Shown one piece after another: positions 1 to 9,240 of a stretch of 45,220 nt of DNA. How positions within the stretch are numbered: the stretch's first letter is position 1; each line of letters begins with the position of its first letter. Origin of the DNA: an uncultured Anaerolineales bacterium (lineage in GTDB: Bacteria; Chloroflexota; Anaerolineae; Anaerolineales; Villigracilaceae); NCBI GenBank assembly GCA_903829085.1, contig CAIKOL010000346.1, forward strand, positions 1 to 45,220, given 5' to 3'. The position numbers and the translations under genes were made by a program. A model generated the notes under the pieces. The model was not told the origin of the DNA. It did not search any database and saw only the letters and a program-made list of their open reading frames with translations.

Positions 1-91
1 CGCCCCTGGGGTTTTGGGGTGTTGGGGGGTGGCTTCCCACCCGCCAACACCCCAATCTTTCCCTACTTCATGGAGACTCCCAAAGAGCCGC

Positions 92-206
92 GCTCCTGCA
101 GTACAGGGAACTGGGCTCTTGCAGTACAAGGTACTGGGCTCTTGCAGTACAAGGTACTGGGCTCTTGCAGTACAAGGTACTGCGCTCTTGCAGTATAATC
201 TGCCAG
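92..206. repeat. 23-bp tandem repeat, about 5 copies (starts 92, 115, 138, 161, 184), each of the first four carrying a CAGTAC-N3-GTACTG type inverted repeat
   Basis: Direct reading: gctcttgcagtacaaggtactgg repeated at 23-bp period. Copies at 122-136, 145-159 and 168-182 contain a perfect CAGTACAAGGTACTG dyad; the 99-113 copy is degenerate (CAGTACAGGGAACTG); the last copy diverges into cagtataatc. Confidence 0.9.
194..199 (+). promoter_or_regulatory. putative -10 box (TATAAT) 10 nt upstream of the ftsY ATG; possibly a leaderless transcript
   Basis: Exact TATAAT at 194-199, formed where the last tandem repeat copy diverges; ATG at 209. No well-spaced -35 recognised. Confidence 0.4.
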
Positions 207-208
207 TT

Positions 209-1117
209 ATGCCAGATCTTTTTTCACGTTGGAAATCCGGACTCTCCCGTAGCAGCAAAGCCGCATTTGGTCGGCTTGCCAGCCTGTTTGGCGCGACGGA
301 GATCAACGCTCAGACCTGGGATGAACTGGAGAGTCTGCTTATCCAGGCTGATTTGGGTCTGGAGACGACCGAATCTGTGCTTGCTTCCCTCCGTAACGTG
401 GTACAGACCCGTGGGATCACCCGCTCGGCAGATCTCCGCTCCCTGCTGGAAATTGAATTGCGTCGTCGCCTTGATGCGTCTCCAGCCTTGGAATTTTCAT
501 CCAAGCCCGTCATCATCCTGCTGGTTGGCGTGAATGGTTCCGGTAAAACCACCACGGCTGCAAAACTTGGCCGGCGTTTTACCGATGAAGGGAAACGCGT
601 CCTGCTTGTGGCCGCGGATACCTTCCGCGCCGCAGCCGTGGATCAGTTGCAGGTCTGGGCTGAAAGGGTGGGAGTCCCCATTGTGGCTGGGCAGATGGGC
701 TCTGACCCGGGTGCGGTGGTCTATGACGGCATCCAGTCGGCTATCTCCAGGGGTGTCGACCTGGTCTTGGTGGATACGGCTGGTCGTCTTCACACCCGCT
801 ACAACTTGATGGAAGAACTCAAGAAAGTATATCGAGTGGCTGGCAAGGCGCTCTCTGGAGCTCCACACGCGGTCTGGTTGGTGCTGGATGCGACCACCGG
901 GCAAAACGCTCTGGTACAGGCCCGGGCATTCAAGACAGCTGTTAATGTGACCGGTGTTATCCTGGCGAAACTCGATTCATCTGCCCGCGGAGGGATGGCC
1001 TTTGCCATTCAAAGCGAGCTTGGGTTGCCAATATTATTTGCCGGGTTGGGCGAGAAAGCTGAAGACCTGACGCCTTTTGATCCGGATGCATTTGTAAAAG
1101 GTATCCTGGCAGAGTAA
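209..1117 (+). CDS. ftsY: Signal recognition particle receptor FtsY (SRP GTPase)
   Basis: GVNGSGKTTTAAKLG, DTFRAAAVDQL, DTAGRLHTRYNLMEELKKV and ILAKLDSSARGG motifs. The 14..1117 ORF is over-extended into the tandem repeat; ATG 209 (MPDLFSRWKSGL) is the likely start. Confidence 0.95.
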   Translation: MPDLFSRWKSGLSRSSKAAFGRLASLFGATEINAQTWDELESLLIQADLGLETTESVLASLRNVVQTRGITRSADLRSLLEIELRRRLDASPALEFSSKPVIILLVGVNGSGKTTTAAKLGRRFTDEGKRVLLVAADTFRAAAVDQLQVWAERVGVPIVAGQMGSDPGAVVYDGIQSAISRGVDLVLVDTAGRLHTRYNLMEELKKVYRVAGKALSGAPHAVWLVLDATTGQNALVQARAFKTAVNVTGVILAKLDSSARGGMAFAIQSELGLPILFAGLGEKAEDLTPFDPDAFVKGILAE

Positions 1118-1120
1118 CCC

Positions 1121-1513
1121 ATGGATAAGGTGAACGATAAGCTCGTTGCCATGGAAAAAGCTGCCTTGACCCGCTGGGGCAGGGGCGATCCGGATGGCTT
1201 TCTGGAAATATTAGCCCCGGATGTGGTATATTTTGAACCCTATCAGGAGCTGCGTCTCGACGGTCTTGCGGCCATGAAGGCGCTATATGAAACCATTCGC
1301 GGTCAGGTACAATTCGACCGCTTCGAATTGCTCAATCCGCATGTGGTTGCCTCTGCTGACCTTGCGGTCCTGACTTTCAACTACGTATCGTACCTTGGCG
1401 ACACAGCTTCACGCTGGAATTGTACGGAGGCTTACCGCCTCGAACCGGAAGGCAATTGGCGGATTATCCAGACGCACTGGTCCTATACCAATGTGTTCAA
1501 ATATCGTAAATGA
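1121..1513 (+). CDS. NTF2-like/SnoaL-like (DUF4440-type) small protein
   Basis: 130 aa with the fold-typical pattern ALTRWGRGDPDGFLEILAPDVVYFEP...NWRIIQTHWSY. Confidence 0.7.
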   Translation: MDKVNDKLVAMEKAALTRWGRGDPDGFLEILAPDVVYFEPYQELRLDGLAAMKALYETIRGQVQFDRFELLNPHVVASADLAVLTFNYVSYLGDTASRWNCTEAYRLEPEGNWRIIQTHWSYTNVFKYRK

Positions 1514-1529
1514 TGGAAGGGAATTTCCA

Positions 1530-2613
1530 ATGCAAGATTTGCTTAATCGTTTGCAGACCGCGGGGGAAGTACTTCGCCAGTTAATGGTGCGTCTTTGACT
1601 TACCTGCCAGGGAAATACAACTGGCTGGGCTTGAAAAAGAGATCGGTACCCCAAATTTTTGGGACGATCCTTCCCATGCCCAGCAGGTGAGTAAAACCGC
1701 CGCCGGCCTGCGTGAGCAGGTGGATGACTGGTGCAGTTTTGAACAACGGCTGAAAGACGCCACTGAATTGGCTGCTCTCGATGACGAGTCTCTTCGCCCG
1801 GACCTGGAAGCTGAAATCTCTTCCATGGAAACCGAGTTGGAGAAGCGTTCGTTTACCGCCATGCTTTCCGGCCCATATGATACCGATGATGCCCTCCTTG
1901 CCATCCACGCCGGCGCCGGTGGTACAGATTCACAGGATTGGGCCGCCATGCTGATGCGCATGTATTTGCGCTGGGCTGAAAAGAATGGCTACCAGACCGA
2001 GGTTCTGGATTCGAGCGAAGGCGAAGAAGCTGGCATCAAATCTGCCACTATCAGCGTCACCGGGAGATATGCCTACGGCTATTTGCGTTCAGAAAAGGGT
2101 GTCCATCGCTTGGTACGCCTTTCGCCTTTTGACTCTGCCCACCGGCGGCATACGTCTTTTACCCTGGTGGAGGTATTGCCTCAGGTGGCGTTTGACAGCC
2201 CCGAGGTTCCCATCGACCCTGCCGATTTGAAAATTGACGTTTTCCGATCTTCTGGTGCGGGCGGACAAAATGTTCAAAAGAATGCCACTGCCATCCGCAT
2301 CACCCATCTTCCAAGTGGAATTGTGGTCACCTGTCAGAATGAACGCTCGCAGTCCCAGAACCGTGAATTTGCCATGCGTATTCTGCGCTCACGGCTGCTG
2401 GAGATCCAAAAAGCAGAGAAGGACGAAGAAATAGCTGTACTGCGTGGCGAATATACCAAGGCGGAATGGGGCAGCCAAATTCGTTCCTATGTCATCCATC
2501 CTTACCAGATGGTGAAGGATCACCGCACCGGGTACGAGACCGGGAATACACAGGCTGTTCTGGATGGCAGCCTGGAAGATTTCATGAAGGCATATTTACG
2601 GCAAGGTGCCTAG
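1530..2613 (+). CDS. prfB: Peptide chain release factor 2, expressed by programmed +1 frameshift (1530..1595 joined to 1597..2613)
   Basis: Zero-frame MQDLLNRLQTAGEVLRQLMVRL then CTT TGA C at 1593-1599; +1 frame continues DLPAREIQLAGLEKEIGTPNFWDDPSHAQQVSK into the 1687..2613 ORF, which contains the release factor GGQ motif (RSSGAGGQNVQKNATAIRITHLPSGI). Confidence 0.95.
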
Positions 2614-2765
2614 TTTAAACACGCTTTTCACAAAGTTGGGGTTTGGGACAACCTGGTTTTCTTGCTTTGTGAAAGTTGTGCTAATTTAAAAAATCGGGCT
2701 TGACGCTCACCAGCTTCACCGATATAATCAGCCCGCTTAATCGGAATCATATAAAGGAGTAAGGA

Positions 2766-2963
2766 ATGCCCCCTCAACCCAAGCGTAAACTTTCTAAAGG
2801 CCGCCGCGATCGGCGCCGCGCCCATGATGCCCTGGATGTACCCAACCTGGTGGCTTGCACCAATTGTGGTACGATGATCCAGTCCCATATCGTTTGCCCA
2901 AATTGCGGTTTTTATAAAGGCCGCGAAGTGATCGAGGTCAAGAAGGAAGAAAAGAAGAAGTAA
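2766..2963 (+). CDS. rpmF: 50S ribosomal protein L32
   Basis: MPPQPKRKLSKGRRDRRRAHDAL...CTNCGTMIQSHIVCPNCGFYKGREVI; strong SD aaaggagtaagg. Confidence 0.95.
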   Translation: MPPQPKRKLSKGRRDRRRAHDALDVPNLVACTNCGTMIQSHIVCPNCGFYKGREVIEVKKEEKKK

Positions 2964-2965
2964 GA

Positions 2966-2992
2966 AAGGGGCCGTGAATTCCACGGCCTTTC
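2966..2992 (+). terminator. Hairpin downstream of rpmF
   Basis: GGCCGTG-aattc-CACGGCC stem with flanking aaagg/ccttt extension; weak T tract. Confidence 0.7.
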
Positions 2993-2994
2993 AA

Positions 2995-3150
2995 TTAAAT
3001 AAATGGATGACCTGGTCGGCAGGTTCTTCCAAACCGGGAAAGGCGAAAATTTCGGCAGCGCGCTGGAAGAGTTGGTGCGCTGCTTCTTTATTTTCTATCG
3101 CTGCCAGCCTGGCTCGCCTTCAGACTCTTTCCGCAAAAAAAACCGCTTTC
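2995..3150 (-). pseudogene. Possible decayed C-terminal gene fragment
   Basis: The reverse strand reads ...RARLAAIENKEAAHQLFQRAAEIFAFPGLEEPADQVIHLFN then stop, protein-like but interrupted by a stop/frameshift upstream and without a start. Confidence 0.3.
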
Positions 3151-3287
3151 CCCCCTTTATTGAGATGATACCTCAATATTATGAAAAAGATATGACACCT
3201 GACCATACAGGAGAGCGGCAACTAAATTATAATTCGTTGAACGATTGTTAGTTCTTGTTCGAGAAGTGGTTGTAGTTTGCCAAAAGA

Positions 3288-4532
3288 ATGGAGAAACTCA
3301 TGAGCCTGAGTACTGTTGCATGTTCAATTCCTGCCTCGCCGACCATTGCCCTGAATGAAGAAGCCCGGCTCCTGCGTGAAAAAGGGGAACCGGTGATTCA
3401 TCTGGGTATTGGGGAACCGAAGAACAAGACTCCCATCGCTGCCATCCTGAGTTCAGCAGCCAAGCTGAGCAGTGGGGATGTAAAATATGTGCCCACCGAC
3501 GGGACGCCCTCCCTCAAAAAGGCTATTGTCCGTTACAGCGAGGAGAACTACGACAGGGTGGTGTCACCGCAGAATATTATTGTCTCAGATGGGGCCAAGC
3601 AGTCGCTATTTAACATTCTATTTACTCTCTGCAATCCGCAGGACGAAGTAATCGTTCTCGCTCCATATTGGGTGAGTTACCCCGAGATGATCAAGATGAT
3701 TGGAGCCATTCCAGTCATTGTTACGCCCGAAGACGGTTCTTTTCTGCCGACTTTTGATGAGATTGAGCGGGTGGTTGGTTCATATACCAAGGCGATCATA
3801 GTCAACAGCCCTAATAATCCTTCGGGCATGCTCTATCCTGAAGACTTGATCAGTAAAATCGTGGAGCTATGCGAGCGCAAAGGCATCTATATGATTTGCG
3901 ACGATATTTACCACAAGTTGGTTTTCGATGGCAGACTGGCTGTTCCGGCATGTAAATACACCCAGAAGGATGTGGAAAATTCGAAGATCATCCTGGTGAA
4001 TGGCGTGGCAAAACTCTATGGGATGACCGGCTTTCGCATTGGATGGGTCATCGCGCCCAGGAGATTGGTCGCCATCATGACCAATGTCCAGTCTCAAACC
4101 ACCACCTGCGTTTCACCAGTTATGCAAGCCGCTGCTGAAGGTGCTTTGACCGGGATGCAGTCCATCGTTGAATCTCTGCGCTTATCCATCCAGAACAATC
4201 GCGATGTGCTCATGCAGGAATTGCACTCGTTTACCGATGTAAAATGCGTCAAGCCTCAGGGCACGTTCTATGCCCTGCCTGACTTTAAGGCCTACTGTCG
4301 TAATAGCGTCGCCAAAAATTCGGTTGAACTCTGCCAGTTCCTGCTAAAGAAGGCCCTGGTTGTAACAGTTCCAGGCAAGGAATTCGGGATGGAAGACCAT
4401 TTGCGTCTGAGCTATGCCGGAACTGTCAAAGAGCTGACAGAAGGCGTTGAACGGATGAAGTGGGCGCTCGACCCGAATGCTCCCAGTGAAATTTACATCG
4501 GTGACCGTAAACTTGTGAGAGATTGGTTATAG
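3288..4532 (+). CDS. Class I/II pyridoxal-phosphate aminotransferase (aspartate aminotransferase-like)
   Basis: HLGIGEPKNKTP, YVPTDGTPSLKKAI, VNSPNNPSGMLY and FRIGWVIAP motifs. An alternative start at the downstream Met (MSLSTVAC) is possible. Confidence 0.9.
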   Translation: MEKLMSLSTVACSIPASPTIALNEEARLLREKGEPVIHLGIGEPKNKTPIAAILSSAAKLSSGDVKYVPTDGTPSLKKAIVRYSEENYDRVVSPQNIIVSDGAKQSLFNILFTLCNPQDEVIVLAPYWVSYPEMIKMIGAIPVIVTPEDGSFLPTFDEIERVVGSYTKAIIVNSPNNPSGMLYPEDLISKIVELCERKGIYMICDDIYHKLVFDGRLAVPACKYTQKDVENSKIILVNGVAKLYGMTGFRIGWVIAPRRLVAIMTNVQSQTTTCVSPVMQAAAEGALTGMQSIVESLRLSIQNNRDVLMQELHSFTDVKCVKPQGTFYALPDFKAYCRNSVAKNSVELCQFLLKKALVVTVPGKEFGMEDHLRLSYAGTVKELTEGVERMKWALDPNAPSEIYIGDRKLVRDWL

Positions 4533-4584
4533 AAATCGTCCCCGGCTTCATAGTTTCTGAATAGGGATTGATGGAGAGTGTGGC

Positions 4585-6228
4585 ATGAATAATCTATTGA
4601 ATATTAAGACTCCCGCCGAAGGACAGGCTGCCGCCAGTCGCGCCGACTACGGTTTGGATTACCTTGGCTTGACCAATTTGCATAAAGTTTACTGGAATCT
4701 GCCGACCGAGGCCTTATATGAAGAGGTGATCTTCCGCGGGGAAGCCAGTATCTCGCAACAGGGACCGCTTGTGGTTAACACGGGCAAACACACCGCACGG
4801 GCAGCCAGTGACAAATTTGTGGTTCGGGAAGCCACCACCGAGGAGAATATCTGGTGGGGTCAGTATAACCGGCCTTTCAGCGCGGATAAATTTGGCGAAT
4901 TGTTTGCCCGCCTGCAGGGATATTTGCAGGGACGCGATGTTTTTGTTCAGGATTGCTATGGCGGTGCAGACCCGGATTATCGCTTGCCAGTTCGTGTCAT
5001 CACTGAGGCAGCCTGGCACAGCCTGTTTGCCCGTAATATGTTCATTAAACCAGAGACCGCGGAGGAATACCGCCGTTTTGCTCCTGAATTTACTGTTATT
5101 TCCGCTCCCGGTTTTAAAGCCTTTCCGCAGATCGACCAGACTCCCACCGAGACATTCATCGTTCTCAATTTTGCCCAGAAACTTTGCATCATCGGCAACA
5201 CAGGCTATGGCGGTGAGATAAAGAAATCTGTGTTTACCCTGTTAAATTATCTTTTACCCTTACAGGATGGGGTGATGACCATGCATTGCTCTGCCAATGT
5301 GGGCAAGGATGGCGATGTGGCGCTCTTCTTTGGCCTTTCAGGAACGGGAAAAACGACTCTTTCTGCAGACCCCAACCGGGGTTTGATCGGTGATGATGAG
5401 CACGGCTGGTCTGATAACGGAGTGTTCAATTTCGAGGACGGATGTTATGCCAAGGTCATCGAACTCTCTCCGAGTGCCGAACCGCAGATTTACGCCTGCA
5501 CACGTCGCTTTGGAACAGTGCTCGAAAATGTGGTTTTTGATCCGGTAACCCGCTTCATTGACTTGGATGATTCCTCGCTAACCGAGAATACGCGAGCTGC
5601 ATATCCGCTGACTTATATTGAAAATGCCATTCCTGAAAAACGCGCTGGGCATCCCAAAAACATTATTTTCCTTACCTGTGACGCCTCAGGCGTGATGCCC
5701 CCGATTGCACTTCTATCTGTTGAACAGGCGATGTACCATTTTATATCCGGCTACACCTCCAAGATTGCCGGCACGGAAGTCGGTTTGCGTGATGAACCGG
5801 AGATCACTTTCAGCGCCTGTTTTGGTGGGCCGTTCATGGTACACAGACCTGCTTACTATGCCTCGCTCCTGCGGCGCAAGATAGAACGCTACAATGTCAA
5901 ATGTTGGTTGGTCAATACTGGCTGGGTGGGTGGGCCATATGGGATAGGCAAGCGCATCAGCATCCGCCATACCCGTAACTTACTGACTGCTGTCTTGAAT
6001 GGAGCGCTCGATAAAGTGGAATTCTATACCGATCCGGTGTTTGGTTATAAAGTACCGGAAACTTGCCCGGATGTACCCGAGGATGTGATGTACCCGGCCC
6101 GCTCCTGGCAAAAAGAGACTGATTATTGGAAGAAGTACAAGCAATTGGCATCCCGCTTCATTGATAACATGAAGAAATTCGAATCAGACACCCCGAAGGA
6201 AGTGCTTGCAGCTGGGCCTAAAATATAA
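4585..6228 (+). CDS. pckA: Phosphoenolpyruvate carboxykinase (ATP)
   Basis: GLSGTGKTTLSADPNRGLIGDDEHGW kinase motifs, FGGPFMVHRP and NTGWVGGPYGIGKRISIRHTR. Confidence 0.95.
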   Translation: MNNLLNIKTPAEGQAAASRADYGLDYLGLTNLHKVYWNLPTEALYEEVIFRGEASISQQGPLVVNTGKHTARAASDKFVVREATTEENIWWGQYNRPFSADKFGELFARLQGYLQGRDVFVQDCYGGADPDYRLPVRVITEAAWHSLFARNMFIKPETAEEYRRFAPEFTVISAPGFKAFPQIDQTPTETFIVLNFAQKLCIIGNTGYGGEIKKSVFTLLNYLLPLQDGVMTMHCSANVGKDGDVALFFGLSGTGKTTLSADPNRGLIGDDEHGWSDNGVFNFEDGCYAKVIELSPSAEPQIYACTRRFGTVLENVVFDPVTRFIDLDDSSLTENTRAAYPLTYIENAIPEKRAGHPKNIIFLTCDASGVMPPIALLSVEQAMYHFISGYTSKIAGTEVGLRDEPEITFSACFGGPFMVHRPAYYASLLRRKIERYNVKCWLVNTGWVGGPYGIGKRISIRHTRNLLTAVLNGALDKVEFYTDPVFGYKVPETCPDVPEDVMYPARSWQKETDYWKKYKQLASRFIDNMKKFESDTPKEVLAAGPKI

Positions 6229-6231
6229 TCA

Positions 6232-6263
6232 TACCCCCCAACTCGTTTATAAGTTGGGGGGTA
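6232..6263. terminator. Hairpin in the convergent pckA / minus-strand intergenic region
   Basis: tACCCCCCAACT...AGTTGGGGGGTa stem, no strong T tract. Confidence 0.6.
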
Positions 6264-6309
6264 GTATGGATAATTATTCAAGGGAATATTAATCCTCTAT
6301 CCTGTTGCC

Positions 6310-6519
6310 TCAAAGTGCCCATGCAAGCATCAGGCCGAAGATGGCAATCAATAACCCGAGGTGAAGAAGCAAGTTACTCTCCCTCACCCATCCGACTGGG
6401 AGAAATTGTAGAACGAGATTAGCTGCAATCAAGAATAACCCAATAAGCGGCAGGAGGCCTTTGCGTGGGGCGAGGAATTCGGAGAGTTTGTCAACCATCT
6501 TATTCAGCCATTGGAACAT
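6310..6519 (-). CDS. Small two-TM membrane protein, overlapping the 3' end of hflX
   Basis: 69 aa, hydrophobic segments GLLPLIGLFLIAANLVLQFL and LLLHLGLLIAIFGLMLAWAL; start overlaps hflX by 20 nt. Confidence 0.6.
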   Translation of the reverse strand: MFQWLNKMVDKLSEFLAPRKGLLPLIGLFLIAANLVLQFLPVGWVRESNLLLHLGLLIAIFGLMLAWAL

Positions 6520-7864
6520 CGTCTTCCTCCTTCTCTTTCTCGCCTGGTTTTACCTGCCAGGGTTTGAACTGCGCCACAAATCTTCCTGGGATGCGTCCTT
6601 GCATCAGAACACCTTTTCTTCCATGTACCAAGCGCTCAACCTGGCCGAACTCATGGAAAAGGGAGATGAGTTGACCTTGTTGATAAGGCAGACGGATAAG
6701 AATGGGTGTAAAGGTTTCGTATAAGGTACTACGAAGCATGCCGAGTAGGTCGTCAATCCCTTCACCGGTACGGGCAGAAATGGCAACAGCCTGTGGGAAA
6801 TGTTCTACAGCGTTGCGGGCGGCTTCTGGATCTGATAAACGGTCTATCTTATTCAAGACGGTGATTACCGGAACGTTTTCCGCATCGATTTCAACCAATG
6901 TTTCATGGACGGCTTCCGCCTGGTTCATGGCATTCGGATGCGAAATATCTACCACATGAAGGAGCAGATCTGCTTCTGAAATTTCTTCCAATGTGGCGCG
7001 GAAGGCAGCCACTAGCGTGGTTGGGAGTTTTTGGATGAAGCCAACAGTATCGGTAAAAAGCGCCTGATAGCCGCCGGAAAGTTCGACGCGGCGGGTAGTC
7101 GGATCAAGAGTGGCAAATAACTGGTCAGCAACGTAAATATCCGCTTTTGCCAACTTGTTAAGCAAGGTGGATTTCCCGGCGTTAGTGTAGCCGACAAGTA
7201 CCACGGTTGGGATGCGGCTTCGTTTGCGCTGGACGCGATGGAGTGAGCGATGAGTGCGCACTTTTTCAAGTTCATCCTTGAGATGGGCAATTTCATGCCG
7301 GACTGCACGCCGGTCTACTTCCAACTGGGTTTCACCTGGACCGCGCAGGCCAACCCCGCCTGTTGACCCGGAACGGCCTCCACCACCTCCTGCCTGCCGG
7401 GCCAGGTGTGTCCATTGACCGGTCAGGCGTGGCAGGAAGTATTCATATTGTGCCAGTTTAACCTGTAACTGGCCCTCGTTGGTTTGAGCGTGTTGGGCGA
7501 ATATGTCCAGAATGATGGCAGTCCGATCGAGGATGCGAATATTCTCGCCGATATGTTCTTCAAGCTCGCGCTGGTGGCGAGGGGAGAGTTCGTTATCAAA
7601 GACAATCACTTGGGCAAGGGCATCATCAGCCAACGCCTTGAGTTCCTCCACCTTCCCAGAGCCGATAAATGTCACCGCGTTGGGGCGGCCCATTTTCTGA
7701 GTAAGTTCGCCAACAACCTCCAGCCCAGCTGTAGCACATAGCAGGGATAGTTCCTTGAGAGAATCTTCAAATGGTAGAAGTTGCTCGTGTCCACGCAATT
7801 CCACTCCAACCAGAAAGGCACGTTCGCGCGGTGGAGTGGTCGGTGTGGTTCTCTTTTTTTGCAT
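6500..7864 (-). CDS. hflX: GTPase HflX
   Basis: GGGGGRSGSTGGVGLRGPGETQLEVDRR, GYTNAGKSTLLNKL, DTVGFIQKLPTTLVAAFRATLEE and NKIDRL motifs. Confidence 0.95.
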   Translation of the reverse strand: MQKKRTTPTTPPRERAFLVGVELRGHEQLLPFEDSLKELSLLCATAGLEVVGELTQKMGRPNAVTFIGSGKVEELKALADDALAQVIVFDNELSPRHQRELEEHIGENIRILDRTAIILDIFAQHAQTNEGQLQVKLAQYEYFLPRLTGQWTHLARQAGGGGGRSGSTGGVGLRGPGETQLEVDRRAVRHEIAHLKDELEKVRTHRSLHRVQRKRSRIPTVVLVGYTNAGKSTLLNKLAKADIYVADQLFATLDPTTRRVELSGGYQALFTDTVGFIQKLPTTLVAAFRATLEEISEADLLLHVVDISHPNAMNQAEAVHETLVEIDAENVPVITVLNKIDRLSDPEAARNAVEHFPQAVAISARTGEGIDDLLGMLRSTLYETFTPILIRLPYQQGQLISLFHEFGQVERLVHGRKGVLMQGRIPGRFVAQFKPWQVKPGEKEKEEDDVPMAE

Positions 7865-7977
7865 ATACAGCTCCTTATAAGGCTGTCAGCGGAATAACGG
7901 AAGTTAAAAAACAACGCGGAATGCTTGGATATTTTTTCGCGTATTGTTTCTTCTGCAGCGCAGGTTTTATTTGTGCA

Positions 7978-9201
7978 TTAATGATCTGATTTTGTTTCCA
8001 CGCCAAACAACTTCGCGAATTTTGGGTCTGGCGGCTCGGTGCGGATAGGCAAGAGCACATGGAAGGTGGAACCTGGGCAGCGCTTTTCATCGTGGCCGTC
8101 TGATTCAACCCAGATAGTACCCCCATGCGCTTCTATGATACCACGTGCAATGGGTAGGCCCAGACCCGGCCCACCTCCTTTGAATTTTGTTTTCCCGCTG
8201 GAATGCAGGGATGCATTTCCAAGCTGGCTGAACTTTTCAAAGATGGTTTCCTGATCCTCTGGAGAGATGCCAATGCCGGTATCAGCTATTGTCACCTCGA
8301 TAAAACCTGGGAGTGTGCGGCCGTCCAGGATGATTGAACCGCCATCTGGAGTGTACTTGATGGCATTGCTCAAGAGGTTACGGAAAGCCTGGTATAACCG
8401 TTCAGAGTCGCCAAAAAGCATTTGATCATTTCCGGGAAAAGGCCGTAATTCAAGGGTCTGTTTTCGGGAAACGACTGAAACGATAAGCTCGTTGCGCACC
8501 AGATTAAACAGCTTAAATAACCAGAGTGGTTGGAAGTTTAGCGACATCAAGTTATTGTCAATCAAAGAAACATCGATCATATCATCAACGATGGTTCGCA
8601 GACGTCGGATGCCGTTGTTGATCCCCTCGATTAAAGAATCCATCTGAGCACTTGAATTGTTCTTGGTTGCCTCATTCATCATGGCTGTATAGCCTTCGAT
8701 AAGCGTCAGGGGTGTTTTTAATTCATGTGCCGCAACCGAGATGAAACTGGATTTACTTCGGTCAAGGCGCTCCAGCTTGCTTTGCACACCGGTCAGCTCG
8801 TTAGCAATATATGCCACGCGCGTTTCCATCTCATAGCGGGCCGCCTTATCAAGCGCATATGTAAAGACTGGTAAGATGGACCCAAGTGTATCCATGGCTT
8901 CCTGTTCGGTCAGGTCTTCGCGTACCAATTCATATGTGATCATCAACATCCGGTTGAGAACAGCTGAAATGTTTTTCTCCCCTTCGCGTAGGTCACTTTG
9001 CGTGGGAGAAGCAGACCAATCATACAGGATCGGGTCGACCCAAGCCGGGTCGCCGGTCTCTATTGCCTGAACCAACAGGCTGTAAAACCGTTCCAATTGT
9101 CCCTGAAAATTCTCGCGTACACCTGCGCCGCGAGCCATACTATTGGCCACGCGGTGGATCCAGGTATCACGGATTTCCTTCAAGACTTCAGGAACATTCA
9201 T
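7978..9201 (-). CDS. Sensor histidine kinase (HisKA plus HATPase_c), no obvious TM
   Basis: FISVAAHELKTPLTLIEGY H-box, NLLSNAIKYTPDGG N-box, DTGIGISPED and GLGLPIARGIIEAHGG. Confidence 0.9.
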   Translation of the reverse strand: MNVPEVLKEIRDTWIHRVANSMARGAGVRENFQGQLERFYSLLVQAIETGDPAWVDPILYDWSASPTQSDLREGEKNISAVLNRMLMITYELVREDLTEQEAMDTLGSILPVFTYALDKAARYEMETRVAYIANELTGVQSKLERLDRSKSSFISVAAHELKTPLTLIEGYTAMMNEATKNNSSAQMDSLIEGINNGIRRLRTIVDDMIDVSLIDNNLMSLNFQPLWLFKLFNLVRNELIVSVVSRKQTLELRPFPGNDQMLFGDSERLYQAFRNLLSNAIKYTPDGGSIILDGRTLPGFIEVTIADTGIGISPEDQETIFEKFSQLGNASLHSSGKTKFKGGGPGLGLPIARGIIEAHGGTIWVESDGHDEKRCPGSTFHVLLPIRTEPPDPKFAKLFGVETKSDH

Positions 9202-9240
9202 ATAAGGTTAAGTGTATGACAGGTTATAGATTTTGACAAT

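Noticed and set aside
92-206. CRISPR-like array
   Set aside because: The 23-bp units are contiguous tandem copies with no variable spacers and no cas genes nearby.
14-208. N-terminal extension of FtsY (LLQYKVLGSCSTRYWALAVQGT...)
   Set aside because: It is the translation of the 23-bp tandem repeat; a proper Met at 209 begins a normal FtsY N-terminus.
2628-2984. 118-aa minus-strand ORF
   Set aside because: Antisense to rpmF, a strongly supported ribosomal protein gene with RBS and terminator.
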